This document shows, one piece after another, positions 25,801-32,288 of a stretch of 64,000 bases of DNA. Below the pieces are notes generated by a model. That model saw only the letters and a program-made list of their open reading frames with translations, searched no databases and was not told the DNA's origin. Position numbers and translations under genes: made by a program. Source of the DNA: Astropecten irregularis. Taxonomy: Eukaryota > Echinodermata > Asteroidea > Paxillosida > Astropectinidae. Each line of letters starts with the position of its first letter. Within the stretch, counting starts at the first letter, position 1. Location: positions 20,753,217-20,817,216 of the forward strand of contig OZ020246.1 of NCBI GenBank assembly GCA_963971285.1. Direction: 5' to 3'.

Positions 25801-27465
25801 ACAATTCACAATGGGTTTGATCATTACACGCACCTAGGTAATGCCCATGATTTACTACTAAATCTCCCGATGAGGACTAGAGCAGGCTAGTCGAGACGTT
25901 GAGACCTTATATATTTTATATATTAGGTCATTATTTTGGCAGCTAATGTGTTTGCGGCAGCTTATCACTAGTATTACCTAAATTTAACCCAACTTGTGTA
26001 CTGAAAATGTTTAGAGTAGAATTAGGTCTATTTCCTTTCATAATACAACTGTGCAACTGTACAATTTAAGCCTTTGGATTTCCATTACAGAAATGAACAT
26101 TTTCCAAATGTGAAAGTCCTACACTCCACATTAACCACTGCACTAGTGTTAATGATTTGTGAAGTTAACTACACATTTTTTATATAGAAAAAATTTAATT
26201 TTGCATCCAGATTTACCCACAGAAAATAAAATTGTAAACCAAAAGTGTCAACTAGCCTAAAAAAATGTATGACTTTTGAAAATACATGCGATTTATAATT
26301 CAGTGCCGGCCCTTTGTATAGACTTTATAATACAAAAATTTGGACATAAACTTCCAAAGCTGAAATCCATTTTGAAAGAGCAACTTTGTTTATTCTGTCT
26401 GATTTCTATTTTATGCAGCAAATTATTGCATGTTGAATTTGAATCACCGAGATGCAATTTAAACACGAGTTTGCCGATTACTCCTTGCTCAGTGTGCACT
26501 GTGCATACATGTGCATGTCATTAAACTCTGCGCTGGCAGATCACGTCTGAGGTCATACAAGGTCGCGGTCTGAACAACCTAGGAAATTGGTCGTTTGGGA
26601 TCAGGAAATGACTCTGCCTAGGATCAATATCGGGTCCTCTATTACTGCTATTGCATTAAGCAGAGAGATAAAAACTCCCCCTCCGTATCTATGTAATGAG
26701 CTCAATTCTCTGGCAGGAATGCTGTAGACACAGTCCAGCGCTCGTAGAATGGTGTCTGAATGTGCGGTGTTTCTGTCACTCGGCACAAGTTCGGTGTTCA
26801 ATCAAGTGATGTGAACAAGTGACGTGGTATCCGAAAATGAATGGAAACGGGCAAGTTGCCCGATACTCATGACTGTAGCAAAAGCTGTTATTCAAAGAAT
26901 TATTCTGTTGACTCATGTCATTAAAACAGGTATCCTGAATTCCAGTTTCAAGAAGGAAAGCAGAGTCCACATCATCGGAAAGATCTTGTACCGTCATTTT
27001 CAGCAGCACTACCACACTTTTCATTAATAAGACTTTTTTCATCCAACCTTTTTTGGAGGCAATGTTCATATTGGTTCCCTTTTTTATTTTAAGCATGTTT
27101 TTTAGTAGGATATTATTGGTTGTTTCTAATTTCTGACTTTGGGGCTGTTTGCTTAACGCACAGGATCACGGATTCTACTGATCCAGATCCGATTTTAGTG
27201 TACCTTGCATAGGACGTGGATCTGCAAATCTGGGATCGCATGTGTTAAACAAACAGGCCCATAATTTCAACATGGGGAATGAAGCTTACCTTCTTATCTT
27301 GCGTCCAGTTGAAACCAGCATGGGGTCACCCACTGGGCCAAGAGATGACCGCAGCGAGTCATCAAAGGTCATATGGTGACCGCCCTGTGCCTCGATGGTA
27401 ACATCTTGCGTCAGGCTGTAGCGGCCTGGCTGGAAAGAGTCACTCAGTCTCAAAGAAGAATCCAT
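275..27465 (-). CDS. CEP192: CEP192 centrosomal scaffold protein, 20 coding exons, 3' end outside window
   Basis: Centrosome scaffold of the SPD-2 family that recruits PLK4, PLK1 and Aurora A and nucleates pericentriolar material. Exons in transcript order: 27465-27290, 25781-25696, 24712-24596, 23887-23826, 23489-23088, 22850-22488, 21873-21669, 20986-20922, 20060-19857, 11568-11382, 11257-8258, 7890-7706, 6818-6591, 6118-5993, 5477-5145, 4757-4543, 3936-3784, 2684-2597, 1491-1324, 455-275. Phases agree across every junction, giving about 2,180 codons. Family matches seen by eye: DFEKEHEF, RVSLGAFMRTRTEALGSLGG followed by PSFG, LAAMIVALSNKNRK, CCLGIARHALLPLQNPGPRW, SWGGVPIGRA, and IPLSGYGG opening the last exon. 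The start is the first ATG in the first in-frame exon. The intron between exons 9 and 10 holds a GPCR on the other strand. The final ASH/MSP-like modules lie beyond base 1. Identity is firm; the N-terminal exons 1-6 are the least certain because that region is poorly conserved. Confidence 0.93.
593..868 (+). mobile_element. TTAA-flanked MITE, family A, short copy
   Basis: Begins TTTAAAGCTAATTTCATACTT and ends GTACCTTTAA. The central hairpin is replaced by an A-rich run. Confidence 0.7.
1061..1200. repeat. Family D hairpin, CpG-rich loop
   Basis: Arms GGGAGACTTTTGGGGAGTCG and GGTTCTCCAAAGTCTCCC flank GCGCACGCGCAA-type sequence; adjoins CEP192 exon 19. Confidence 0.85.
1630..1812. repeat. Foldback element
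   Basis: Arms GGCTTGCGGAGACACCAT and ATGGTGTCACCGCAAGCC; the centre has CTCCTGAGGAC and GGAAACGTCGAAAA around a short stem. Confidence 0.8.
1843..1997. repeat. Inverted element carrying two facing tRNA T-arm-like segments
   Basis: Outer arms AGTCATTGAAAAGTG and CACTTTTCAATGACT. Inside, GGGATTTGAACCAGTGACC and GGTCGCTGGTTCGAATCCC face each other; GGTTCGAATCC is a perfect RNA polymerase III B box. Confidence 0.7.
2041..2187. mobile_element. Family C MITE (about 147 bp)
   Basis: Termini GGGTCGATTTCACCAAAC and CGTGAAATCAACCCC; imperfect hairpin centred on a GATGGGTTATCCTTCGTAAC tract. Confidence 0.8.
2263..2506. repeat. Foldback element, long arms
   Basis: Outer arms TGAGAGTGTGTGGTTCTGAG and its inverse near 2475. 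Two facing central motifs with CTGAAGATGAACAG and a TGTTCGGAACTTCGAG-type end. Confidence 0.8.
2853..3107 (+). mobile_element. LINE 3'-end remnant (reverse transcriptase C-terminus)
   Basis: An 84-residue open stretch reads RWYNGHVMRM, then RPRGTPQKRWKDNAKQDLER. This is the RWxGHVxRM ... GRPKKRWxDxxxxDL signature at the end of many non-LTR reverse transcriptases. The rest of the element is absent. It lies in a CEP192 intron, opposite to that gene. Confidence 0.75.
3108..3480 (+). mobile_element. Second LINE remnant copy split by a foldback element
   Basis: Bases 3112-3176 repeat the preceding remnant (GAGAGGAACACCC through CAAGATCTAGA). After a foldback element the same remnant resumes at 3439 with CACTTCCATGTGAGACCAG, exactly where it left off. 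So a tandem duplicate of the LINE tail was interrupted by the element. Confidence 0.65.
3181..3438. repeat. Foldback element inserted in a LINE remnant
   Basis: Arms AAGAAGGAGGTTTGCGGAGA and TCTCCGCAAACCTCCTTCTT. The centre has a GGCCAG/CTGGTC stem followed by GGAACGTTGAGAC. Confidence 0.85.
4035..4445. mobile_element. Inverted-terminus element, about 411 bp
   Basis: Left TTCGGGGATAGGTACTAGTA and right end whose inverse is TTCGGGGATCGGTTCTAGTA, imperfect over about 31 bases. The inside is full of GTACTACCGATG-like repeats. It occupies the CEP192 intron beside exon 16. Confidence 0.75.
4945..5100. repeat. Foldback element with two facing hammerhead-like motifs
   Basis: The plus-strand copy (5020-5050) reads CTGATGAG, stem GACTAG, loop, CTAGTC, GAAAC; the minus-strand copy at 4955-4995 faces it. 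The outer tail TTTCCGCAAACCGATCCACA equals the start of the element at base 4, inverted. Confidence 0.75.
6322..6385. repeat. Half copy of the T-arm inverted element
   Basis: TAGAAAAGTG followed by CTGGAGCAGGACTCAAAC; one arm only. Confidence 0.5.
7302..7440. repeat. Family D hairpin
   Basis: Arms GGGAGACTTTGGAGAATC and GGTTCTCCACAGTCTC; loop holds CATGCGCGCG. Confidence 0.85.
8258..11257 (-). CDS. CEP192: CEP192 giant internal exon (3.0 kb)
   Basis: One 3,000-base exon encodes about 1,000 residues of low-complexity, Ser/Arg/Lys-rich sequence, expected to be disordered, between the conserved N-terminal block and the beta-sandwich repeats. It enters at phase 1 after a TTGCAG acceptor and leaves at phase 1 before GTGAGT. 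A conserved island (IAAAIISASSCTKPEELAAM) sits about 190 residues in and matches vertebrate CEP192. The last 250 residues are rich in Pro, Ser, Thr, Leu and Met with few charges, ending SRPGTAQGHG. The exon is open throughout in one frame, which is strong evidence of coding at this length. Confidence 0.93.
12081..12726. mobile_element. Tigger/pogo-like MITE, interrupted
   Basis: Ends resemble ACTGTTRTAACGAA inverted. The right part shares the tract around CTGGGAGCCGAGGATGATG with the element at 59214. Interrupted by the 471-bp insertion. Confidence 0.55.
12139..12609. mobile_element. 471-bp element with 8-bp target duplication, nested in a Tigger-like element
   Basis: Flanked by GTTTTTAC at 12131-12138 and 12610-12617. 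Ends are inverted (ATAGAGCTATATTAAAATT, then GAGCGCTAGCTC). Removing it restores the host sequence, which lines up with the related copy near 59270-59330. No coding sequence seen. Confidence 0.8.
12966..13226. mobile_element. Family B MITE (CATAGAGCTGC type), subtype 2
   Basis: Ends near TTTCATGGAGCTGCTAAGCAC and GTGAAATTGGCCCC. Its inside matches the 35-kb copy (TGATATTCATGG, ACCCTGTTTTTATTAA). It lies just upstream of the GPCR. Confidence 0.7.
13390..13430 (+). promoter_or_regulatory. Candidate TATA box and initiator of the GPCR gene
   Basis: A TTATATAATG stretch near 13394 lies about 28 bases before GGCAGTCTTTG, which resembles an initiator, and about 150 bases before the start codon. The spacing is right for a TATA promoter, but there is no other support. 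Confidence 0.3.
13549..16122 (+). CDS. Rhodopsin-class GPCR with 17 tandem repeats in its third intracellular loop
   Basis: Intronless 857-residue seven-pass receptor. TM1 about 22-48 with N41 (GVSGNCLI), TM2 with D68 (LAWADL), TM3 ending in DRY 113-115, TM4 with W136, TM5 about 162-187, TM6 about 779-800 with a CTPF motif, TM7 ending in NPLIY 829-833, and a short basic tail ending CRCS that could be palmitoylated. An N-glycosylation site (NKT) lies at residue 4. Loop 3 spans about 590 residues instead of the usual few dozen and is mostly a 29-residue repeat. Transmission residues W6.48 and P5.50 and the usual TM3/loop-2 cysteine pair are not apparent, and loop 2 is very short. The start ATACCATGG has a good context. 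The ligand is unknown. The closest type I know of is the lineage-expanded, mostly intronless chemosensory-like receptors of echinoderms. It lies antisense inside a CEP192 intron. Confidence 0.9.
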   Translation: MENNKTSSFDEIFETEDQMSFIDLFIFIGTTILFLFGVSGNCLIITVYWKKRRKTSTNLLIMALAWADLAVCMVTILVPVVINSPLVAILIIDAVQRMTMSCSIMITAVIAVDRYDCICWPQRRFFNPRRSRIAAWSALVISVVCVFINICVQKFLFGQSVPFPFVTFISFAIAFVVIVFCYGKIYATVRKHVRVGAAPLSTMRENTGTKTCNIAVPKSVPLPIPQPDSDILTPGNASTSDNQPSTSPDTQTDSYKNEKGKTKLSAHTSDNQPSTSADTQTDSYKNEKRKTKLSAHTSDNQPSTSADTQTDSYKNEKGKTKSSAHTSHNQPSTSADTQTDSYKNEKRKTKLSAHTSDNQPSTSADTQTDSYKNEKGNTKLSAHTSDNQPSTSADTQTDSYKNEKGNTKLSAHTSDNQPSTSADTQTDSYKNEKGKTKLSAHTSDNQPSTSADTQTDSYKNEKGNTKLSAHTSDNQPSTSADTQTDSYKNEKRKTKLSAHTSDNQPSTSADTQTDSYKNEKGKTKLSAHTSDNQPSTSADTQTDSYKNEKGKTELSAHTSDNQPSTSADTQTDSYKNEKGNTKLSAHTSDNQPSTSADTQTDSYKNEKGKTKLSAHTSDNQPSTSADTQTDSYKNEKGKTKLSAHTSDNQPSTSADTQTDSYKSEKGNTKLSAHTSDNQPSTSADTQTDSYKNEKRKTKLSGRISDNQPSTSADTRTESYKNEKGKTMLGPLSAHLPQEAGELDQHTVSGNRNPGQEPHNSAPPGHRPQQQILQRKTTRMLFITSLVLLVTCTPFLIAIISCFGGYLIGTLCSKIMRQLSSAVFVNNVINPLIYGLANRRFRDDCRETLRKIRTCRCS
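14266..15730 (+). repeat. 87-bp coding minisatellite, 17 units (29 residues each)
   Basis: Seventeen units, each exactly 87 bases, keep the GPCR frame; the unit start recurs from 14266 to 15658. The protein core is STSADTQTDSYKNEK. Variation is confined to a few sites: the pair after NEK is GK, RK or GN; unit 1 has SPDTQTD; unit 4 begins SHNQ; unit 15 has KSEK; unit 16 ends SGRI; unit 17 has DTRTES. Units are near-identical at DNA level, so the array is young or being homogenised. The length is likely to vary between individuals and to be collapsed in short-read assemblies. Confidence 0.97.
16179..16325. repeat. Foldback element, partial
   Basis: Begins GGTATGTGGATCGGTTTGCGG about 55 bases after the GPCR stop and carries a degenerate motif near 16265-16310. 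Confidence 0.6.
16690..17012 (-). mobile_element. tRNA-derived SINE
   Basis: On the minus strand: an A-box-like GGTGGCAAGTGCG, then a B box GGTTCGAATCC (16952-16942), then a body holding GGTTTTTCTCC and CCTCCCTCCAC. The copy at 63505 shares head and body. Confidence 0.7.
17354..17505. mobile_element. Family F MITE (about 150 bp)
   Basis: Termini GGGGCTGATTTCACTAACG and CGCTAGTGAAATCGGCCCC; inner GATCATCGCTAAAGCCCAAA and its inverse. Confidence 0.8.
17573..17652 (+). pseudogene. Decayed GPCR fragment, TM1/TM2 region
   Basis: About 80 bases match the part of the intact receptor at 13693-13765 (loop 1 and TM2: basic loop, then the LAxAD segment) at high identity. AT-rich sequence and a TTAA-flanked element follow instead of the rest of the receptor. 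It is a relic of a second tandem copy. Confidence 0.7.
17693..18044 (+). mobile_element. TTAA-flanked MITE, family A, left end lost
   Basis: Complete apart from the left terminus. Inserted within the GPCR pseudogene interval; the right end is TGATACTACCTTTAA. Confidence 0.8.
18948..19036 (+). pseudogene. Decayed GPCR fragment, TM7 and tail
   Basis: Matches the end of the intact receptor: IYGLANR, a TGA in place of the next arginine codon, then FSEDFQEALRKTRARK and a stop, against IYGLANRRFRDDCRETLRK in the intact gene. With the fragment at 17573 it outlines one broken paralogue whose middle is lost and partly replaced by a transposon. Sequence at 18159-18377 might be related flanking DNA, but I could not confirm it. 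Confidence 0.7.
19558..19812. mobile_element. Family B MITE
   Basis: From GGGGCCAATTTCATAG to TTCATGAAATTGACCCCC. Abuts CEP192 exon 9 within about 45 bases on its downstream side. Confidence 0.8.
20120..20857. mobile_element. Tigger/pogo-like element with internal inverted arms
   Basis: Starts TACAGTGGAATGTCGCTATA and ends with its near-inverse TTCCACTGTA, with TA at both ends as in Tigger-type elements. Inside, arms 20403-20510 and 20640-20735 are inverted copies of each other (shared CTATGTCTTGGCTATCACCA), which may be a separate insertion. Confidence 0.6.
21914..22170. mobile_element. Family B MITE
   Basis: Termini CAATTTCATAGAGCTGC and GCAGCTCTATGAAATTG, both present. Confidence 0.85.
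24330..24464. repeat. Family D hairpin, longest matching arms
   Basis: Arms pair over about 40 bases (GAGTCGGTCTTGAGTCAACA with its inverse). Confidence 0.88.
25867..25908 (+). repeat. Solo hammerhead-like motif of the foldback family
   Basis: CGATGAG, stem GACTAG, loop AGCAGG, CTAGTC, GAGACGTTGAGACC, with no arms. Confidence 0.6.
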
Positions 27466-28274
27466 TGTTCAAATCTAAAAAAAGCAAAAAAAAAACCCAA
27501 ACATTTTTACAAATTCAGTTTGGCAGCAAAGATCTTATGAGTTAACAGACAAATTTCATTCCATGGTACTATTTACACATAATTCGGTATTTTGGCATTT
27601 AAACAACAGAATGACAAAACATTGTGATCATGATTCTGATGAATGTGTTTTTATATTTCAAGTTTTCAACAAAGATTTCAAATTTGTAATCTTCCATCAA
27701 ATTTAATTAAGGCCTAGGCCTACAATTTCCAAGAAATTGACTTCTTAAATGGATATTAACAACAAATGTGTGAAAAAGTAAATACCGGTTTCCAATCAAA
27801 TTTGGAATTTCGACTTGTGCAAATTGGTCGCGCTTCACAATTGTTCAGAGTGAAACTAACAATTACAACTCCTGTGAAATAATTGGATTGTTTCTCGATA
27901 GTTGGCTACGGTTTGCTATGCACTGCTCCTTTGTTTTTGACATATTTTCAAGAAAACGTTCCCAAAAGTTGAAATGATTGGTAGCACGATCTGCACATCA
28001 CAAAGATCGTCTAGATCTTTTTTAAAACCCAACAACCAGGGCCGGGCGGTTTCTCAGGGGCGAACGGGGATGCTATAAACCAACTACTGTAATTGTTTTA
28101 TACAACCTTATTGTAACCACACTTACACATACTGGTTTTTTTTATATTCATTTTTGATATTATCAGCAAGCATTTTTTTTTCTTTTTAAGTTGCCAGGGT
28201 TTTGATTTTTTAAAGCAAAATTACAAGAGTCAGTGACCAAAAAAATTACCGCTCAGCATGCATGCAACAAAAAG

Positions 28275-28627
28275 TTAAAGGTAATATCATACTTTGGTTT
28301 GTATCAAAGAAATACAGATTCATGGTAACAAATATCAAGACAGATATAGTAACAGTCATCTGTGAAAATTTCAGTCCCAAACGGTGCCCACTTTTTGAGA
28401 AAACAGTGAAAAACAGCCAAAGTATTTCTTAAGTCTTTTCTCTTTTATATTTGATCTTTTAAAAGATCAAAAATATTTTTGGTCGTTGTTTTACTAATTT
28501 CTGGATAAATACACCATTTCAGGCGGACATATTTTAACGGTATGTTTCTACAACCACCATCTTCATACCCTGTAAGTTATACGTAAATCTGTGAACATTT
28601 CTATTTTGGTTTCTTACCAAAGTATGA
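28275..28627 (+). mobile_element. TTAA-flanked MITE, family A, right tip altered
   Basis: The left end TTAAAGGTAATATCATACTT is intact; the right end stops at AAAGTATGA. In the CEP192 first intron. Confidence 0.85.
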
Positions 28628-29040
28628 AAACACGAATTTTAGGTGCATTCTGCTTACAGGCTGCAAAAGTGTGTCAAAAAGTGACTCTTTTTCTCGAAAA
28701 CAGGATTACAATTCCAGAAACTAGGACATTTCAATATTGAATGTTTGCTTCATTGTACTATTTTTTGTAGAACTTCAAGAAGTAAGTTAGTACTGTTAAT
28801 TAGGTAATGTGGTGTTACTGACTATTAAACCATTATTGATACTTACTTTCCATAATTTACTACATTAAATTACAACTTACAAACAAAGGGGGGATTGTGA
28901 TAAGACAGGGTCCCCAAAACACATTGATTATTTTAGCTCTTGAATAGCTTTTAATCCTCAAAAATGATACTTTTGACTTTCAGCAAATGTTCCTGGGTCC
29001 TTAAAAGCTTCAAAGATTGAAAACATTTGTGCAACATTTC

Positions 29041-30153
29041 TAAGGTTGTCGTCGACAGGGCTTCTGTCGACAGCTCTGTCGACAAAGTGAATTTCTCAGC
29101 CTGTCGAGTTTGTCGACATAGCTGCCGTCATGGCGACAGAAATGAGAAAAAAAAATACGAAGCAGAAAAAAGGCACAGCAGCCCCTTCAAAAGCCTACAA
29201 AAGCTTACCAGTTATAACGATATTCAGTTCCCCATGCGGTTTTATGGCCGATATATTCCAGAAAGTAGTCCTTATGTGTTTGAAAACAATATAAGCATAT
29301 AAATCCAGCGGGAAGTCCCGCAGTCAAGTGGTTTACATACATTGTATTAAAGTTTTGACATTTGTACACGTGAAATGCCAGTTCGCTATGCAACAACATT
29401 GCAACAACAAGCCGTACCGGCCGGCCGTGCGTGACCCGTGTAGCGCTATGTCCACACGTACGTACGTGCCTGGGTTGACATGCTGCACACTCACCGCATG
29501 GCGATGATGTCATCAACAAGCAATGAAAAAGCTTGCGTGCGTGCGTGAAAATAATATTACAAATACTTAGTAAAAACAAAGAGTAAACTTGAAAAAAAGT
29601 TAATATAAATATAATAATATCGGAAATAAGTTAACCTGTTTACCCGAAGCGAAAATAATGAGTATTAATGACCAATCTTTGCGGAATTCCCCGGCTTCAA
29701 AATCGGGAAACCCCGAACCCGGAAGTGATCGCACTATGGCGGCCGCAGTCACGCAGATAAACAAGTTATAACACACTGATCTATACAAACGTTTGTATAG
29801 ATCAGTGTTATAACAACAAATGGCAATATGGCGTCGGCGGTTGAAAGTGCCGTGCCATGGAAGTTGTTGAAATGACAATGACATTGAACACAGTGACACT
29901 ATAGCTCCATTTTGGATAATAAGATTTATTAGAAATATCAATAAACGCACTCTCTGTTACTTGATGCATAACGTAAGTTGGATATGTGTTTTTATATTAA
30001 GAGTTTAATCAGTTTTATATAAGCTTATTTTCCGTTTTGGACGAACATTTTCGGACCCAATTTTCATACAGCTTTCTGTCGACACATGTCGACGTCGGTA
30101 ACTCCAATGTACCGACCTGTCGACAGGAAAAAATCGTGCCGACGACAACCTTA
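29041..30153. mobile_element. hAT-like non-autonomous element, 1,113 bp, with 8-bp target duplication
   Basis: Inverted termini TAAGGTTGTCGTCG at 29041 and 30153, flanked by a perfect AACATTTC duplication (29033-29040 and 30154-30161). The 8-base duplication and a terminus fitting the YARNG rule point to hAT. No transposase frame is present. Subterminal GTCGACAG repeats cluster at both ends, and a near-perfect hairpin sits at 29763-29812. It lies in the first CEP192 intron. Confidence 0.85.
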
Positions 30154-30994
30154 AACATTTCAGTGTAAAAATGCAATTTTCTTGCGCACTTCTTGCAAAT
30201 TTGAAAACAGCCTGTCTAATCGCACGAGGCCATATTGTCTGGTCTGGTTAGTCTAGTGGCCAGACCTAACAGATCAAGAGTCCTCAAAATGTCAGAGTGG
30301 AAACCAGACTATTCTCGTCTGTGGCCGTCCGTGTGGCTGTGAAATGTTACATTTTTGTTACCATTTTTACCCCACAATTTCCCTCCAAACTCAAAGCTCT
30401 GCCCTCTTTCCACAAAATTAACCTTGCTAGGCCTAATAATGTAGAATAATGTACAAACCTGATGGAGGTTCACCATCAACTGACCAAAATTCACAATTAG
30501 TTTCACACTCCAAATTTCTGACATGTAAATTAAACGAAAACAAAACAAAAATTACGTGGCCCGGCTAACGTTACACACATGTCCCTGGCTTGGATTTGGA
30601 ATTGAAGCTCTCTCGTTTTCACTTTACATGCCAGTTGTCAGTCCAGTTGGCATGCTGTACCTAGTAATATTAAATACAGTGCAGTTTTCCAGAGCTACTC
30701 TACATCATACATGATATATACATCATGTTCACAACGTGTCATGCAATTAGTGATTAGGCCTAGTTACACGTACAGTGCGTGAGTCACTTCATTACCAACG
30801 ACCGCCCACATGACAAAACTTAACTTGTTGTTGTTATTCAGTTGAGATTTCACGGCCTTTTCTGTCGCCAAATTACATCCATAAAACCTCGAATGGTATT
30901 CTAACACTCCCCCAAAGTATATTCTGTGAAATGCTTCTTAACTGTACCTAAAGATTTCCATAAAACTACATTGATAACTAATTTACCTGTTTAC

Positions 30995-31117
30995 CTTTTC
31001 TCCGTGTCTGTTTTGTACACGAACAATTTCGTCGCCATCTTGACAGTATTTTGTATTACCGCCCTGACAAGTCTCGCGATTTCACATGAGAATTGACTTG
31101 CGGCGGGCGATCGAGGA
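30995..31117 (-). promoter_or_regulatory. CEP192: Probable CEP192 promoter and 5' leader exon
   Basis: On the minus strand a CAAGATGGCG motif (31042-31033, YY1-like) lies just downstream of a TCTCGCGA box (31072-31079), a pair common at TATA-less housekeeping start sites. The stretch ends in a good donor (AAAAG then GTAAAC, exon edge 30995), so it reads as a leader exon spliced to the start-codon exon at 27474. The ATG inside the YY1 motif opens a 22-codon frame which, after that splice, would run through the CEP192 ATG in another frame. Placement is inferred from motifs only. Confidence 0.5.
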
Positions 31118-31124
31118 ATTTCGG

Positions 31125-31469
31125 TAAGAATCCAAAACAGAAATGTTCACAGATTTACCTATAACTTTTAGGGTATAAAGATGATACTAGTAGAAACCTA
31201 CTGTTAAAATTATTCCGCATGAAATGGTATATTTGTCTAGAAATTAGTAAAACAACGACCGAAAATCTTTTTGATCTTTTAATTAAAAGATCAAAAATAA
31301 AAGAGAAAAGACTTTAATACTGTGGCTGTTTTTCACTGTTTTCTCAAAAAGTGGGCACCGCATGAGACTGCAACTTTCACAGATGACTACTACTATATCG
31401 TCCTTGATATTGTTGCCCATGAATCTGTATTTCTTTGGCAAAAACCAATTGGTATGATACTACCTTTAA
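31125..31469 (-). mobile_element. TTAA-flanked MITE, family A, reverse orientation
   Basis: Lies immediately upstream of the CEP192 leader, so it forms part of the spacer of the divergent gene pair. The end at 31469 is intact; the other is worn. Confidence 0.85.
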
Positions 31470-31496
31470 AGGGCGCTGAACTCCCTTTTCCTTGGT

Positions 31497-31858
31497 GGGG
31501 AGGGGGGGGGGGGGTGATGGTCGGTCTCCGACCCAAGTCTTCCAGCGGAAAAAAGGAAAGAAAAACAGAAGAAAAAGAAAGGGAGAAGAAAATAACTATA
31601 TTATAAGGAGGTAGAAAGAGAAGAAAAAAGAAGGCGGAAACAAAATTACCGAGCTTGTACCCCGAATAAATTAGAAATGCATCCATCGCATTTTATTTCC
31701 ACAACCCCCCCCCCCCCCCCCCCCCCCCCGCTTTTTGGAAAATCTTGGCTAGGTTCTGTCCGACCATATAGATATATTTTCTGTTCAGTTGTTGCTGTTT
31801 TGTTGATGTTTTTGTTTTCATTTCTGTTTTATTTTCCTGCCCCCCCCCCCCCCCCCCC
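31497..31858. repeat. Poly-G and poly-C runs in the CEP192-TMEM70 spacer
   Basis: A near-pure G run (31497-31514), a 25-base C run (31705-31729) and a 19-base C run (31840-31858). Their exact lengths are likely unreliable in the assembly. Confidence 0.9.
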
Positions 31859-32094
31859 AAAGATGTTTGGTATTGCATCTCAAGTTGACATTTTGTTCAT
31901 TGCTCCATAAAAGCTAACCTACACTGTACTAACTAGGATAATTATGTTTGTTTGATAATTTTTGTTGTCCTATGTTTGTTTCTTTGTTTGTTTGATGGCT
32001 CACTTTTTTTGTTTTTAACCCTTTCTTATCAATTAAACTGATTGATGAGAACTTGGGTGGAAGATGCATGCAAAGAATGTGCAATGTGAATGAT

Positions 32095-32200
32095 TGGCGC
32101 GCCACCACCGCATCACCGATGAGCGCGCGCACATGTAGCATCACCACCCAGTGACGTTGGTGGCGTTTTCAAGATGGCAGCCCCCATGAGTGTAGCATTA
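32095..32200 (+). promoter_or_regulatory. TMEM70: Probable TMEM70 promoter
   Basis: A CpG-rich patch (two GCGCGC-type blocks near 32097 and 32122) is followed by CAAGATGGC at 32170-32178, a YY1-like motif in the sense direction about 115 bases before the start codon. The ATG in that motif starts an 11-codon upstream frame that stops before 32215. Confidence 0.45.
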
Positions 32201-32288
32201 CTCCGCTAAGCCTAACGTTAGGACACTTCTTTCGTGATTTGTTCAGTTGTTCTACTTCTACACTGCAGTTTGTCCGAACCACAGAAAC

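Noticed and set aside
29205..29950. Minus-strand frames of 124 and 116 codons
   Set aside because: They lie within the hAT-like element and show no transposase motif; the composition explains them.
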